Positions 44,497 through 51,678 of a DNA stretch of 64,000 nt are shown here, in pieces. The DNA is from a marine actinobacterium MedAcidi-G3 (GTDB taxonomy: Bacteria > Actinomycetota > Acidimicrobiia > Acidimicrobiales > Poriferisodalaceae): the NCBI GenBank assembly GCA_000817105.1, contig JUEP01000002.1, positions 62,001 to 126,000 of the forward strand, written 5' to 3'. The notes under the pieces were generated by a model. That model searched no databases. It worked only from the letters and a program-made list of their open reading frames with translations, and was not told the DNA's origin. The first letter of the stretch is position 1. The number at the start of each line of letters is the position of its first letter. A program made the translations under genes and the position numbers.

Positions 44497-45175
44497 CGAA
44501 CCCGATAACGCTGATGACGCAGCGCACATGGTCTACGAGGACCCCCAATTCATGTCGAGAAGTCGAGCCGCTTCTGCGTTACGACGTCTGGGTAATGCCT
44601 TTGTCCGCCACCGACTTTCAGACTCCGAGTTATCTTCCTTGACCAACTGGGCAACGTCAGTGGCTGAAAATCTAGAACGTTCCAACCCGGTAGCTCGCCC
44701 ATCAGACTATTTCGAGCGCCGCTACAGCGACCCGCGGCCACCTGATGGCATCGAAGTAATCGCTTTTAGTGACCGAACTTTTAGTGGTCCAGCAAACCCA
44801 ATGGGTGTTGAAGTCGAGGTCCGGCGGGAGGGAGACCAAGTTCTTAGCAGAGTGGTTTTCGGCCCTGCCTTCGAAAGTGCTCCCGAAAGGACCCATGGTG
44901 GAGCTGTTTCAGCCTTAGTCGACGACATTATGGGCTATCTGATGATCGTCCTCGGTGAAGCAGCGTACACAGCCAGCCTCAGAGTGGATTATCGAGACGG
45001 AGTTCCTATAAATCATCCAGTTTGGTTTCGTGCTTGGGTCTCAAATCGAGATGGCCGCAAGCTGACGGTCGACTTGGTGGTGCTGCCTGATAAAGATGGG
45101 CGGCCCGATGAGTCAGCTACGCCCATAGTGAACGCAGAGGGGCTGTTCATTATCCCTAGTGTTCATCATTCTTAA
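44489..45175 (+). CDS. Hotdog-fold acyl-CoA thioesterase (PaaI/THEM4-like)
   Basis: The C-terminal half carries the hotdog motif THGGAVSALVDDIMGYLMIV, with the His-Gly-Gly and the Asp of PaaI-like thioesterases, followed by the YTASLRVDYRDGVPINHPV strand. The N-terminal ~90 residues are helical and charged (SRAASALRRLGNAFVRH), as in many actinobacterial homologues of the THEM4 type. 228 residues. Its TAA stop shares bases with the stop of the convergent deacetylase gene in TTAA (45172-45175). Probably removes CoA from an acyl chain; chain specificity unknown. Confidence 0.86.
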   Translation: MADEPDNADDAAHMVYEDPQFMSRSRAASALRRLGNAFVRHRLSDSELSSLTNWATSVAENLERSNPVARPSDYFERRYSDPRPPDGIEVIAFSDRTFSGPANPMGVEVEVRREGDQVLSRVVFGPAFESAPERTHGGAVSALVDDIMGYLMIVLGEAAYTASLRVDYRDGVPINHPVWFRAWVSNRDGRKLTVDLVVLPDKDGRPDESATPIVNAEGLFIIPSVHHS

Positions 45176-45999
45176 TCTCCGGATTGTTTCGCCCGCCAAC
45201 GATCCGATGCTTCTTGCAGGGTCACAAATGCGACGTCTTCGCGCTTTTCTATTTCGTCGACCAAAGTTTCAAACATGAGCATCCGGTGGCCTCGCCCAAT
45301 TACTTGGGGATGCATTGTGTAGGTGAGAAGCCCTCCAGGCTCATGTTCACGAGCCCAGTCGAGATCACCCAGCCAAGTCTCTAAGACCGCTGAGGCAGGG
45401 GTGAGATTACCTCCTTTGGGAGGTATGTATTCAAACCAGGGGAAATCGTCAAGGTGCCAGGAAATGGGGAGCTCCACGAGATCTACTTCTGTTCCCCATG
45501 AAACGCCGACACCCTTTTCCCATTGATCTCCGGTTCTGCACCAATACGGTCGGACGTCGTGACCCATCAGCGAAGAGTCATACGAAAAGCCTTCCTGCAC
45601 CAGAAGTTCGAAGGAATGCTCGCTCACATACCAACCAGGAGACCTCCACCCGACAGGTTTGTGGCCCGTCAGAGAGTAAAGAATAGAAGTTGCTTCTTGT
45701 AGAACTTCTAATTCCTGTTCGCGGCTAAGTCGAGCGGGACTTTCGTGGTGATTTCCGTGGTGTCCAATCTCATGCCCGCCCGCCACTATCTCTTCCAGCA
45801 GTTCCGGATATGTCGAAGCCGTCAAACCGGGAACAAAGAAGGTGGCCTTCGCAGAGCGTCTTTCTAGGAGTTCTAGGATCCGACGGGTTCCTATTACCCC
45901 GAACTCGCCCCTACTAAAAGCTGTTTTGTCTTTGCTGCCCATCCACAACGAAATTGTGTCGACATCGAAAGTGAGGCTGACTAAGAATTGATCTGGCAC
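45172..45999 (-). CDS. Polysaccharide deacetylase-family (NodB fold) hydrolase
   Basis: Metal-dependent deacetylase fold. SLTFDVD gives the catalytic Asp and metal Asp, HEIGHHGNHHE gives the metal His pair, GWRSPGWY the Arg, and MHPQVIGRGHR the late His. The last motif and the absence of a signal peptide point to the cytosolic subgroup that acts on small amides, related to PuuE, rather than to peptidoglycan or chitin enzymes. 275 residues. It faces a thioesterase with overlapping stops and is 16 bases from an acyl-CoA dehydrogenase on the same strand. A second member of the superfamily starts at 63484. Substrate unknown. Confidence 0.86.
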   Translation of the reverse strand: MPDQFLVSLTFDVDTISLWMGSKDKTAFSRGEFGVIGTRRILELLERRSAKATFFVPGLTASTYPELLEEIVAGGHEIGHHGNHHESPARLSREQELEVLQEATSILYSLTGHKPVGWRSPGWYVSEHSFELLVQEGFSYDSSLMGHDVRPYWCRTGDQWEKGVGVSWGTEVDLVELPISWHLDDFPWFEYIPPKGGNLTPASAVLETWLGDLDWAREHEPGGLLTYTMHPQVIGRGHRMLMFETLVDEIEKREDVAFVTLQEASDRWRAKQSGD

Positions 46000-46015
46000 A
46001 GAAAGATTCTGGCAT

Positions 46016-47260
46016 CTACCAATCGGTTTTGTTCTGCAAAAGTTCAGAGAACGGGGTATCTCTGTCTGGCCCTGGTTCCTTTGGAAGGCCTAAAACTCGC
46101 TCGCCGATTATATTTCGCTGAACTTCATCGGTTCCTCCGTAGATGGAAGGGGCAGGCGAAAAGATTGCCATTTCTTGGATGACGCCCTCGGTCGCAGCTT
46201 GCTCTCCCCAGAGGACCATCTCGGGTCCGAGTATTGCTCCTGCTAGTTCACGTGTCCGGTGAAGCGCTGAGGTCATGAGGATTTTGGCCAAATTTCCCTC
46301 GCCGCCCGTTTGCTGATTCTTGTTGCGCGTTCTTTGTGAATTCATTCTCATTAATTCAAGTTCGGTGTGTAGTTGCGCAAGTTCTTGGCGTATCAGCGTG
46401 TCGTCAAGTTTGTCTCGCTCTTCAGCCAAATCTCGCAGAAGTTGCAGTGTTCCGGGACCCACTCCTCCCGCTGCTAGAGCCAGCCGCTTGCCTACAAATG
46501 AGCCTGCTGGTTTTTGAAGATGGCCAGCGATGCTGCCGGGGTGAGCAGCGGCGTATGCCATTCCGTGACCGCCGCCAATTCCGGCACGTTCCACCATCAG
46601 TGTCGTGTTGGCGACACGCCATCCTTCGTTGAGATCACCGATTACGTCAGAGTGAGAAACTCGGGCCTCGTCTATGAAAACCTCATTAAACAAAGATCGG
46701 CCCGTCATTTCTCGGAGTGGTCGGATCTCGACACCCTGTTGGTCCATAGGGAATGCGAACCAGCTAATTCCTCTATGTTTTGATGCGTCGGGATCCGTTC
46801 GAGCGATCAGCATCCCATAGTCGGCATGTTGACCTTCAGAAGTCCAAACTTTTTGTCCGCTTATTACCCATTCGTCACCATCACGTACTGCTTTAGTTTG
46901 CAGCCCGGCGAGATCGCTTCCGGCTCCCGGTTCGGAGAACAGCTGACACCAGGAATCTGTGCCATCAAGAATTTGGGGAACATATTTTTCAATTTGTGAT
47001 TCATTCCCGTGAGCGAGAATCGTTGGAGCAGCCAACATCATTCCCAAACCTGCCGGGGAGCCTATGCAACCGTTCTCTCTCAACGCTGCCGCAAGAACAC
47101 GGGTCTCAGCGCGGCCCCACCCTTTACCAAACGGTTCTGGAAGTCCGGGGTTGCTATATCCCGACACGGAGAGTCGCTGCCACCACTCTCGCACTGGTAG
47201 GTCGGGATCCCAGTTGGCGTCTATCCATGCATCGATTTCAGTGCGCAACTCATTACTCAT
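46016..47260 (-). CDS. Acyl-CoA dehydrogenase family protein
   Basis: Flavoprotein of the actinobacterial FadE type. CQLFSEPGAGSDLAGLQTKA binds FAD and substrate, WVISGQKVWTSEGQHADYG is the central beta domain, and SIYGGTDEVQRNIIGERVLGLP ends the helical domain. In short- and medium-chain enzymes the first part of the last motif is YEGT with the catalytic Glu; here it is YGGT, as is usual in this subfamily, so the base lies elsewhere, perhaps the Glu in LMVERAGIGG, or in a partner subunit. Some relatives work as heterotetramers. Start ATG 47260 has GGGAG about eight bases upstream. 414 residues. Substrate unknown. Confidence 0.9.
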   Translation of the reverse strand: MSNELRTEIDAWIDANWDPDLPVREWWQRLSVSGYSNPGLPEPFGKGWGRAETRVLAAALRENGCIGSPAGLGMMLAAPTILAHGNESQIEKYVPQILDGTDSWCQLFSEPGAGSDLAGLQTKAVRDGDEWVISGQKVWTSEGQHADYGMLIARTDPDASKHRGISWFAFPMDQQGVEIRPLREMTGRSLFNEVFIDEARVSHSDVIGDLNEGWRVANTTLMVERAGIGGGHGMAYAAAHPGSIAGHLQKPAGSFVGKRLALAAGGVGPGTLQLLRDLAEERDKLDDTLIRQELAQLHTELELMRMNSQRTRNKNQQTGGEGNLAKILMTSALHRTRELAGAILGPEMVLWGEQAATEGVIQEMAIFSPAPSIYGGTDEVQRNIIGERVLGLPKEPGPDRDTPFSELLQNKTDW

Positions 47261-47390
47261 GTGAAAGCTCCCATGGGGGTTGATAACTGAGCGTCTTCTT
47301 GCCCTATTGACGCTACCTGCGGGTGAGGATAGAGAACAGCTCGCGTTCGCGCTAACTTCACATCTAATAATTGATTAAACGGGGGCAAAG

Positions 47391-47705
47391 TTGACCGGTC
47401 AGGCTCGAATAACTATCGATCGAATTAATCATTATCGAGACACCGTTAGGGCCTATCAAGTGAAAATCGATGGCCAGGTGGCCGGCCGCGTTAAGGACGG
47501 CAAGCAGGAGACTTTCGAAATTTCACCTGGCACTCACCAAGTCCGCGTTCGACTTATGTGGCTGCAAAGCCCCACCGTTGAAGTTCACCTCGAAGAAGGT
47601 GCTGAAGCAACATTGCGGACGGGACCCAATGGTGGGCTCCTTCAAGCCTGGCGAATTTATTTCGCCCCGCATACAGCTATGTTCCTGGAAGAACGCAACT
47701 CCTAG
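47391..47705 (+). CDS. Small conserved beta-rich protein of unknown function
   Basis: A 104-residue protein starting at TTG 47391 with GGGGG six bases upstream. Predicted strands alternate along ARITIDRINHYRDTVRAYQVKIDGQVAGRV, GKQETFEISPGTHQVRVRLMW and PTVEVHLEEGAEATLRTG. The IDGQVAGRVKDG...SPGTHQVRVRL pattern resembles small beta-sandwich domains of the PEGA type. No signal peptide or catalytic motif. Its TAG stop lies within the CTAG palindrome that also ends the convergent HAD gene. The 130 bases before it hold no gene; a TTGACG at 47308 might be part of a promoter. Function unknown. Confidence 0.75.
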   Translation: MTGQARITIDRINHYRDTVRAYQVKIDGQVAGRVKDGKQETFEISPGTHQVRVRLMWLQSPTVEVHLEEGAEATLRTGPNGGLLQAWRIYFAPHTAMFLEERNS

Positions 47706-48505
47706 TCGGCCATAAGCTGTTCGAGTACAACAGCTACGCCGTCTTGGTCGTGGCTAGGGGCGACATCGCTGGCTAATGAAAGTATTTTTGGATGTCCATT
47801 CTTCATTGCAACAGAATGTCCGGCCCACGAAAACATTTCTAAGTCGTTGAGGCCGTCACCAAAAACCCAAGCTTTCGATGCGTCGATCGAATTAGCCGTC
47901 GCGATCGCGTCTAACTCCGACCCTTTGCTGATGCCTGACGCGACAATCTCAGGGGTCTCAAGGCCAGAGGGTCTTACTTCAGTCCCGTCAGGCATTTGGG
48001 AACTCATAACTTCAATTGCCTTCATCGGAGCTAAATCTTTGCAATCTAAAAGCCATGTCAAAACGGGACCATCAAGCGCTGCCAAAGCATCCGGAACTCG
48101 AACCGGCATCATCGAAAAATCGGTTGGGAAATCGTGAGTGAAGTGTTCATCCCAGATGTGTCGACCATCGGCCATGTCTGCCGCTAGTCCGACATCGGGG
48201 ATTAAACGACGGGCCAGTTGCGCGCTCGCTCTAGTCTGCACTTCGGTCATAGCATTAAGCTTCACCAGCTTGCCATCGGCTTTGTGCACAGAAGCACCGT
48301 TCAAGCAGACGCAATAATCAACTACTCCTAAAACGCTGACCGTGTCGGTTACAGCCTTCCATGGACGTCCCGTTGCTAAAGCGATTGTGCAGCCTTGATT
48401 CTTCATTTCTCTCACCGCTTGTCGAACTCTCGGCGATAACGATCCATCTGAGCGCAGCAAAGTTCCATCCATGTCAAAAGCAATTAGCTCAGGGAAGGCG
48501 CTCAT
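47702..48505 (-). CDS. HAD-superfamily Cof-type phosphatase
   Basis: Motif I IAFDMDGTLLRSDG near the N-terminus, motif II in IALATGRPW, and motif IV FGDGLNDLEMFSWAG identify a Cof-type HAD phosphatase (267 residues) with a C2B cap between residues ~85 and 185. The end AMKNGHPKILSLASDVAPSHDQDGVA is characteristic. Such enzymes dephosphorylate sugar or nucleotide phosphates with broad specificity. It shares its stop bases with the preceding convergent gene and is followed upstream by an SDR gene on the same strand. Family very secure; substrate unknown. Confidence 0.92.
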   Translation of the reverse strand: MSAFPELIAFDMDGTLLRSDGSLSPRVRQAVREMKNQGCTIALATGRPWKAVTDTVSVLGVVDYCVCLNGASVHKADGKLVKLNAMTEVQTRASAQLARRLIPDVGLAADMADGRHIWDEHFTHDFPTDFSMMPVRVPDALAALDGPVLTWLLDCKDLAPMKAIEVMSSQMPDGTEVRPSGLETPEIVASGISKGSELDAIATANSIDASKAWVFGDGLNDLEMFSWAGHSVAMKNGHPKILSLASDVAPSHDQDGVAVVLEQLMAD

Positions 48506-48542
48506 GGTTCAGAACCGTACATCGGATGCACGACAGCGAAGA

Positions 48543-49334
48543 TTATGTGTCGATGGTTCCGCCGTCTGCTTTGAAATCGGCGCCAGTTATGTGCCAAGCG
48601 GCCTCACTAGCGAGAAAGGCCACATAACGTCCTATGTCATGTGGCTCAGGGATTCGACCGGTCAGGTTGGGGGTCACATTTTCTATCGCCCAACGCTGCA
48701 CCTGCTCCCATCCTTCGACATTGTGGCGGCTCGCTCTTTTCTCCAACATTTCGCGAACTTCATGAGTAGCGATGATGCCCGGGCTAATTAGGTTGGCTGT
48801 AATGCCTGTGCCGTTGAGGTCTTTCGCCAGACTTCTCACGGCGACTGGCAGGGCAGCCTTTGAGGCGTAGTAGTCAGGGTTTTCTTTCCCTGGTTTTTCT
48901 GTACCCACGGTGCCGAGGAATATGATTCGCCCCCAACCACGTTCCTTCATTGAGGGCAAGACTCTTTGTGTAAGTCGAACACCGGAAACAACATTGGTTT
49001 CCCAGGCTTCATGCCAGAGTTCTGCAGGGTCGCTCCAGTTGGTCTTTGCGGGCGCTCCATAGTTGTTTACGAGAACTTCGACAGGGCCACATCTGTGTTC
49101 GACATCAGAAACTATGTTCTCGACGCCATCGGTTGTTAAGAGGCTTCCGTGGACCTCTATGGCCTCGCCTCCGCCAAGACGAATTTCATCCGCTACAGCT
49201 GACGCTTGTCCTTCTTGGTGACCGTGGATCGCGACAATCGCTCCTTCTGTGGCCAGAACTTTCGCCGTTCCTGCTCCTGTTCCCCGGTAGGAACCAGAAA
49301 TCAGAACTACCTTGCCCTTTAAACCGAGGTCCAT
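48543..49334 (-). CDS. Short-chain dehydrogenase/reductase
   Basis: Classical SDR of 263 residues. Cofactor loop VLISGSYRGTGAGTAKVLA differs from TGxxxGxG in its first Thr (Ser here). VNNYGAPA replaces NNAG. The active site has YYASK, but the position 13 residues before the Tyr, normally Ser, is Thr (FLGTVG). TLxSGGTxDT-type end: ITGADFKADGGTIDT. GGAG lies six bases before the ATG. The upstream gene is a hotdog-domain protein 17 bases away and then coaE. Probably oxidises or reduces a hydroxyacyl or related alcohol; substrate unknown. Confidence 0.9.
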   Translation of the reverse strand: MDLGLKGKVVLISGSYRGTGAGTAKVLATEGAIVAIHGHQEGQASAVADEIRLGGGEAIEVHGSLLTTDGVENIVSDVEHRCGPVEVLVNNYGAPAKTNWSDPAELWHEAWETNVVSGVRLTQRVLPSMKERGWGRIIFLGTVGTEKPGKENPDYYASKAALPVAVRSLAKDLNGTGITANLISPGIIATHEVREMLEKRASRHNVEGWEQVQRWAIENVTPNLTGRIPEPHDIGRYVAFLASEAAWHITGADFKADGGTIDT

Positions 49335-49351
49335 CGCAGGCTCCTTCGCAT

Positions 49352-50164
49352 TTAGTCGATCGCTTTCGCTGTGGCTGTCGCAATGTCTAGAAGTCGATCA
49401 TTATTTCCTACGTCGATGATTCTGACTCTGCTCGTAACCGAATCCTTGTCCGCTCTGAGTAGCTCGCCTTCAACCCTGAATGGCCCTGACTTAGCCTGAG
49501 ATAGGTAATGGATCTCTGCAGATAGGCAACGCATTGGTAAGCCTGTTGTTATGGAACCTAGGTGAGTTGCCATCGCGTCGACCAGAACCGCTACAGCTCC
49601 GCCTTGAATGGAGCCGAAAGAGTTGTGGATACGCGAGTGATGCGGCAGTTCAATTACCGCTCGTTTCGGGTTTATCTCGATCTGCAGATAGTCGTTCAGC
49701 ATGGGTCGGTTACTGAACTCTTCCTCGCTCGCGTAATCAACAGTCCTTCCTTTAGCGGTTCCTACAGTGGGATTGTCGCTGCGCGCAGGCAAACGAGCGT
49801 AGGTGCATGTTGAACGCGCTACTTCACCAAGATCGTCGCTGATGTACGTTTCTGTAACCACATTGTTTCTCCCGATCCGTAATGGCTGACACTCCGCTAC
49901 TACTTCGGTGCCTTCTGCACGTCGACGAATCACAGTTCCCAGTTCCAACGTGGCTACCCAATCGGGTTCAACCTGCATCACTCCGTGGTGACCCGCTACA
50001 GAATCGACAAGGGTGGCGATCGCACCAAGGCGAAGCCAGCCACCAGCGTCTAGCAGGTCAGGCAGAATTGGCATGCTGGCGCTTACATTTCCTTCACCGT
50101 CAACAAGGTGGCGAAGCCGCAAATGTCGGAGAATATGGTTCTTCGGAGGGTATGACCGAGCCAT
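49352..50164 (-). CDS. Tandem hotdog-domain protein, thioesterase-like
   Basis: Two hotdog domains can be traced: the first (about 1-135) with LLDAGGWLRLGAIATLVDSVAGHHGV, the second (~150-268) with HNSFGSIQGGAVAVLVDAMATHLG, which is the clear PaaI-type motif. The start is the ATG at 50164, one base after the coaE stop (TAG C ATG); a longer frame to 50323 lies inside coaE and is rejected. 270 residues. Duplicated hotdogs in one chain occur in actinobacterial acyl-CoA thioesterases. No strong ribosome binding site, so it probably depends on coupling to coaE. Confidence 0.83.
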   Translation of the reverse strand: MARSYPPKNHILRHLRLRHLVDGEGNVSASMPILPDLLDAGGWLRLGAIATLVDSVAGHHGVMQVEPDWVATLELGTVIRRRAEGTEVVAECQPLRIGRNNVVTETYISDDLGEVARSTCTYARLPARSDNPTVGTAKGRTVDYASEEEFSNRPMLNDYLQIEINPKRAVIELPHHSRIHNSFGSIQGGAVAVLVDAMATHLGSITTGLPMRCLSAEIHYLSQAKSGPFRVEGELLRADKDSVTSRVRIIDVGNNDRLLDIATATAKAID

Positions 50165-50165
50165 G

Positions 50166-50789
50166 CTAGGAGTTCTTTGATACCAGTAGCCGCTCGAGCT
50201 GGCCCCAAAGTTCGGCGGTCGCATCAGACAAAGCAGCGAGGTCTCCTCCATTGGCGATAAGGAATTGCGCAACTGCTCTTCGTTCTTCATCAGATGCTTG
50301 CGATTCGATACGGGCAAGCGCATCCTCAGGTTCTACACCTCGCTGCTGTTGAAGTCGCTCAAGCCGGTCGGCCATTGGTGCCTCTACAACGACCACAACT
50401 TCATATGGGTGTTTGGTGTCGTAGCCAAGCCGACTTTCAACCAGAACAGCCATGTCGTAAACCACTATTGCCTCGGGCTTTTCCAGCGAATCTACGGCTC
50501 TGTCAAGCATCTGATTGATAGCAGGATGGGAGATCTCTTCAAGGGCTGCCAACTGCTCTGCCTCGCCGAAAACGATTTCAGCTAGGGCTGCCCGATTTAT
50601 ACCCCCGTCAGTTCCTAAGACACTTGGCCCGAAACGTTCAACAACAGCTGATACCGCAAGCCCCTCTGGTTCAAGAATCTTTCGGCCAAGTGCATCGACA
50701 TCAATAACTTCTGCACCTAAGTTCGATAACAAGCCCCCAACAGTGGACTTACCCACTCCCATACCACCCGTGAGGCCAACGACCAGCAT
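50166..50789 (-). CDS. coaE: Dephospho-CoA kinase
   Basis: Last step of coenzyme A synthesis: phosphorylates the 3'-hydroxyl of dephospho-CoA. P-loop GLTGGMGVGKSTVGGLL at the N-terminus, then VIDVDALGRKILEPEG with the catalytic Asp, and the lid with RLERLQQQRGVEPEDALARIESQ. VYDMAVLVESRLG matches the family's (DxPLLFE) region with Met-Ala in place of Pro-Leu. 207 residues. It sits 14 bases after a DinB-like gene. It fits a region rich in CoA-ester enzymes, but is a housekeeping gene. Very secure. Confidence 0.95.
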   Translation of the reverse strand: MLVVGLTGGMGVGKSTVGGLLSNLGAEVIDVDALGRKILEPEGLAVSAVVERFGPSVLGTDGGINRAALAEIVFGEAEQLAALEEISHPAINQMLDRAVDSLEKPEAIVVYDMAVLVESRLGYDTKHPYEVVVVVEAPMADRLERLQQQRGVEPEDALARIESQASDEERRAVAQFLIANGGDLAALSDATAELWGQLERLLVSKNS

Positions 50790-50803
50790 CAGATCAGCAA
50801 CGG

Positions 50804-51586
50804 CTATCCGCCGACGCGTCCTTCAGGTGCATCGGTAGCTGGACCGGCGAACGCCTGCGCTATTTCCATCCAATCAGCGGCTAAATCACCCCGAATTTCG
50901 AGTTCCGCTTCTCTTGCTCGACGCCTTTGCGTCACGACAAGACAAAACTCATAAGCGTCGGCGGTGACCATTTCTTCTGAGTGCTCGGGCCCCCACGCCC
51001 AGATATCTCCGTTTGGTGATGTCAGTTCAACTCGGATCGGTGTCTCTGGAGGCTGAAGGCCTCTATTCACATAGCTCCAACCACGAGTAGTCACCCCGAT
51101 ATGTGCAACGTGTCGAAGTCTTTCTGTTCTTGGGTATGCAGCACCAAAGGTGTCGGCTACGTCATGTCCATGGGACCAAGTTTCCATCAGACGGGCCGTG
51201 GCGAAAGACAGGGCACTCATGTCTGGTCCGAACCACGGAATACGGTCTTTAGGTCCCAGGGCTCGAAAGGCTTCCGTCATTCGAAGGCGTTCATTTGCAA
51301 ACCAATTCCATAAATCGGTTCCGTTCATTTCTCGAACATCGAGATGACCAAAGCTGTGAAGATCTCCTTCCCCCTTAAGCATCCGTTGTTTAGTTTCTTC
51401 AAACTCTGCTGGATCCAAAACGGCGACGCTGGCCGCTACATCTGCCATCCCTAAATGAATAATGGTCTCGTGAGTGTCCCAACCTTCAGCTGGTGTCGGC
51501 AGTCTCCACTCGTCTTCGGTTAGCCCCGAAACAATTTCTCCGAGTGCTTCTGTCTCTGCATCAAGATCGTCACAAATTCCCCTCAT
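50804..51586 (-). CDS. DinB/maleylpyruvate isomerase-type protein (TIGR03084-like)
   Basis: Four-helix bundle of the DinB/YfiT superfamily: LTEDEWRLPTPAEGWDTHETIIHLGMAD at the N-terminus with the first metal His, and ATARLMETWSHGHDVADTFG with further His residues. The full-length arrangement with a C-terminal domain containing VELTSPNGDIWAWGPE and LVVTQRRRAREAELEIRGD matches the uncharacterised actinobacterial family TIGR03084. I take the ATG at 51586 (260 residues) over longer in-frame starts that run into the divergent gene. Related enzymes use mycothiol; this substrate is unknown. Confidence 0.87.
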   Translation of the reverse strand: MRGICDDLDAETEALGEIVSGLTEDEWRLPTPAEGWDTHETIIHLGMADVAASVAVLDPAEFEETKQRMLKGEGDLHSFGHLDVREMNGTDLWNWFANERLRMTEAFRALGPKDRIPWFGPDMSALSFATARLMETWSHGHDVADTFGAAYPRTERLRHVAHIGVTTRGWSYVNRGLQPPETPIRVELTSPNGDIWAWGPEHSEEMVTADAYEFCLVVTQRRRAREAELEIRGDLAADWMEIAQAFAGPATDAPEGRVGG

Positions 51587-51678
51587 ATCGGTGACCCTAC
51601 ACTGCTCCGGAGCTGCGCTCCTGATTGAAGCGATTTGGCGGCTACCGTAAACAAGAGCGACACCCTTTCGGAGGGACA

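Noticed and set aside
46016-47260. Acyl-CoA dehydrogenase as an inactive relative because YEGT is YGGT
   Set aside because: This change is usual in the actinobacterial FadE subfamily, so it is not evidence of loss of activity.
47308-47336. Sigma-70-like promoter TTGACG with a 17-base spacer before the gene at 47391
   Set aside because: The -10 candidate TAGAGA is poor and lacks the final T; not supportable from sequence alone.
50165-50323. Longer tandem-hotdog protein starting at 50323
   Set aside because: The extra part lies in a different frame of coaE and has no family match; the ATG one base after the coaE stop is the natural start.
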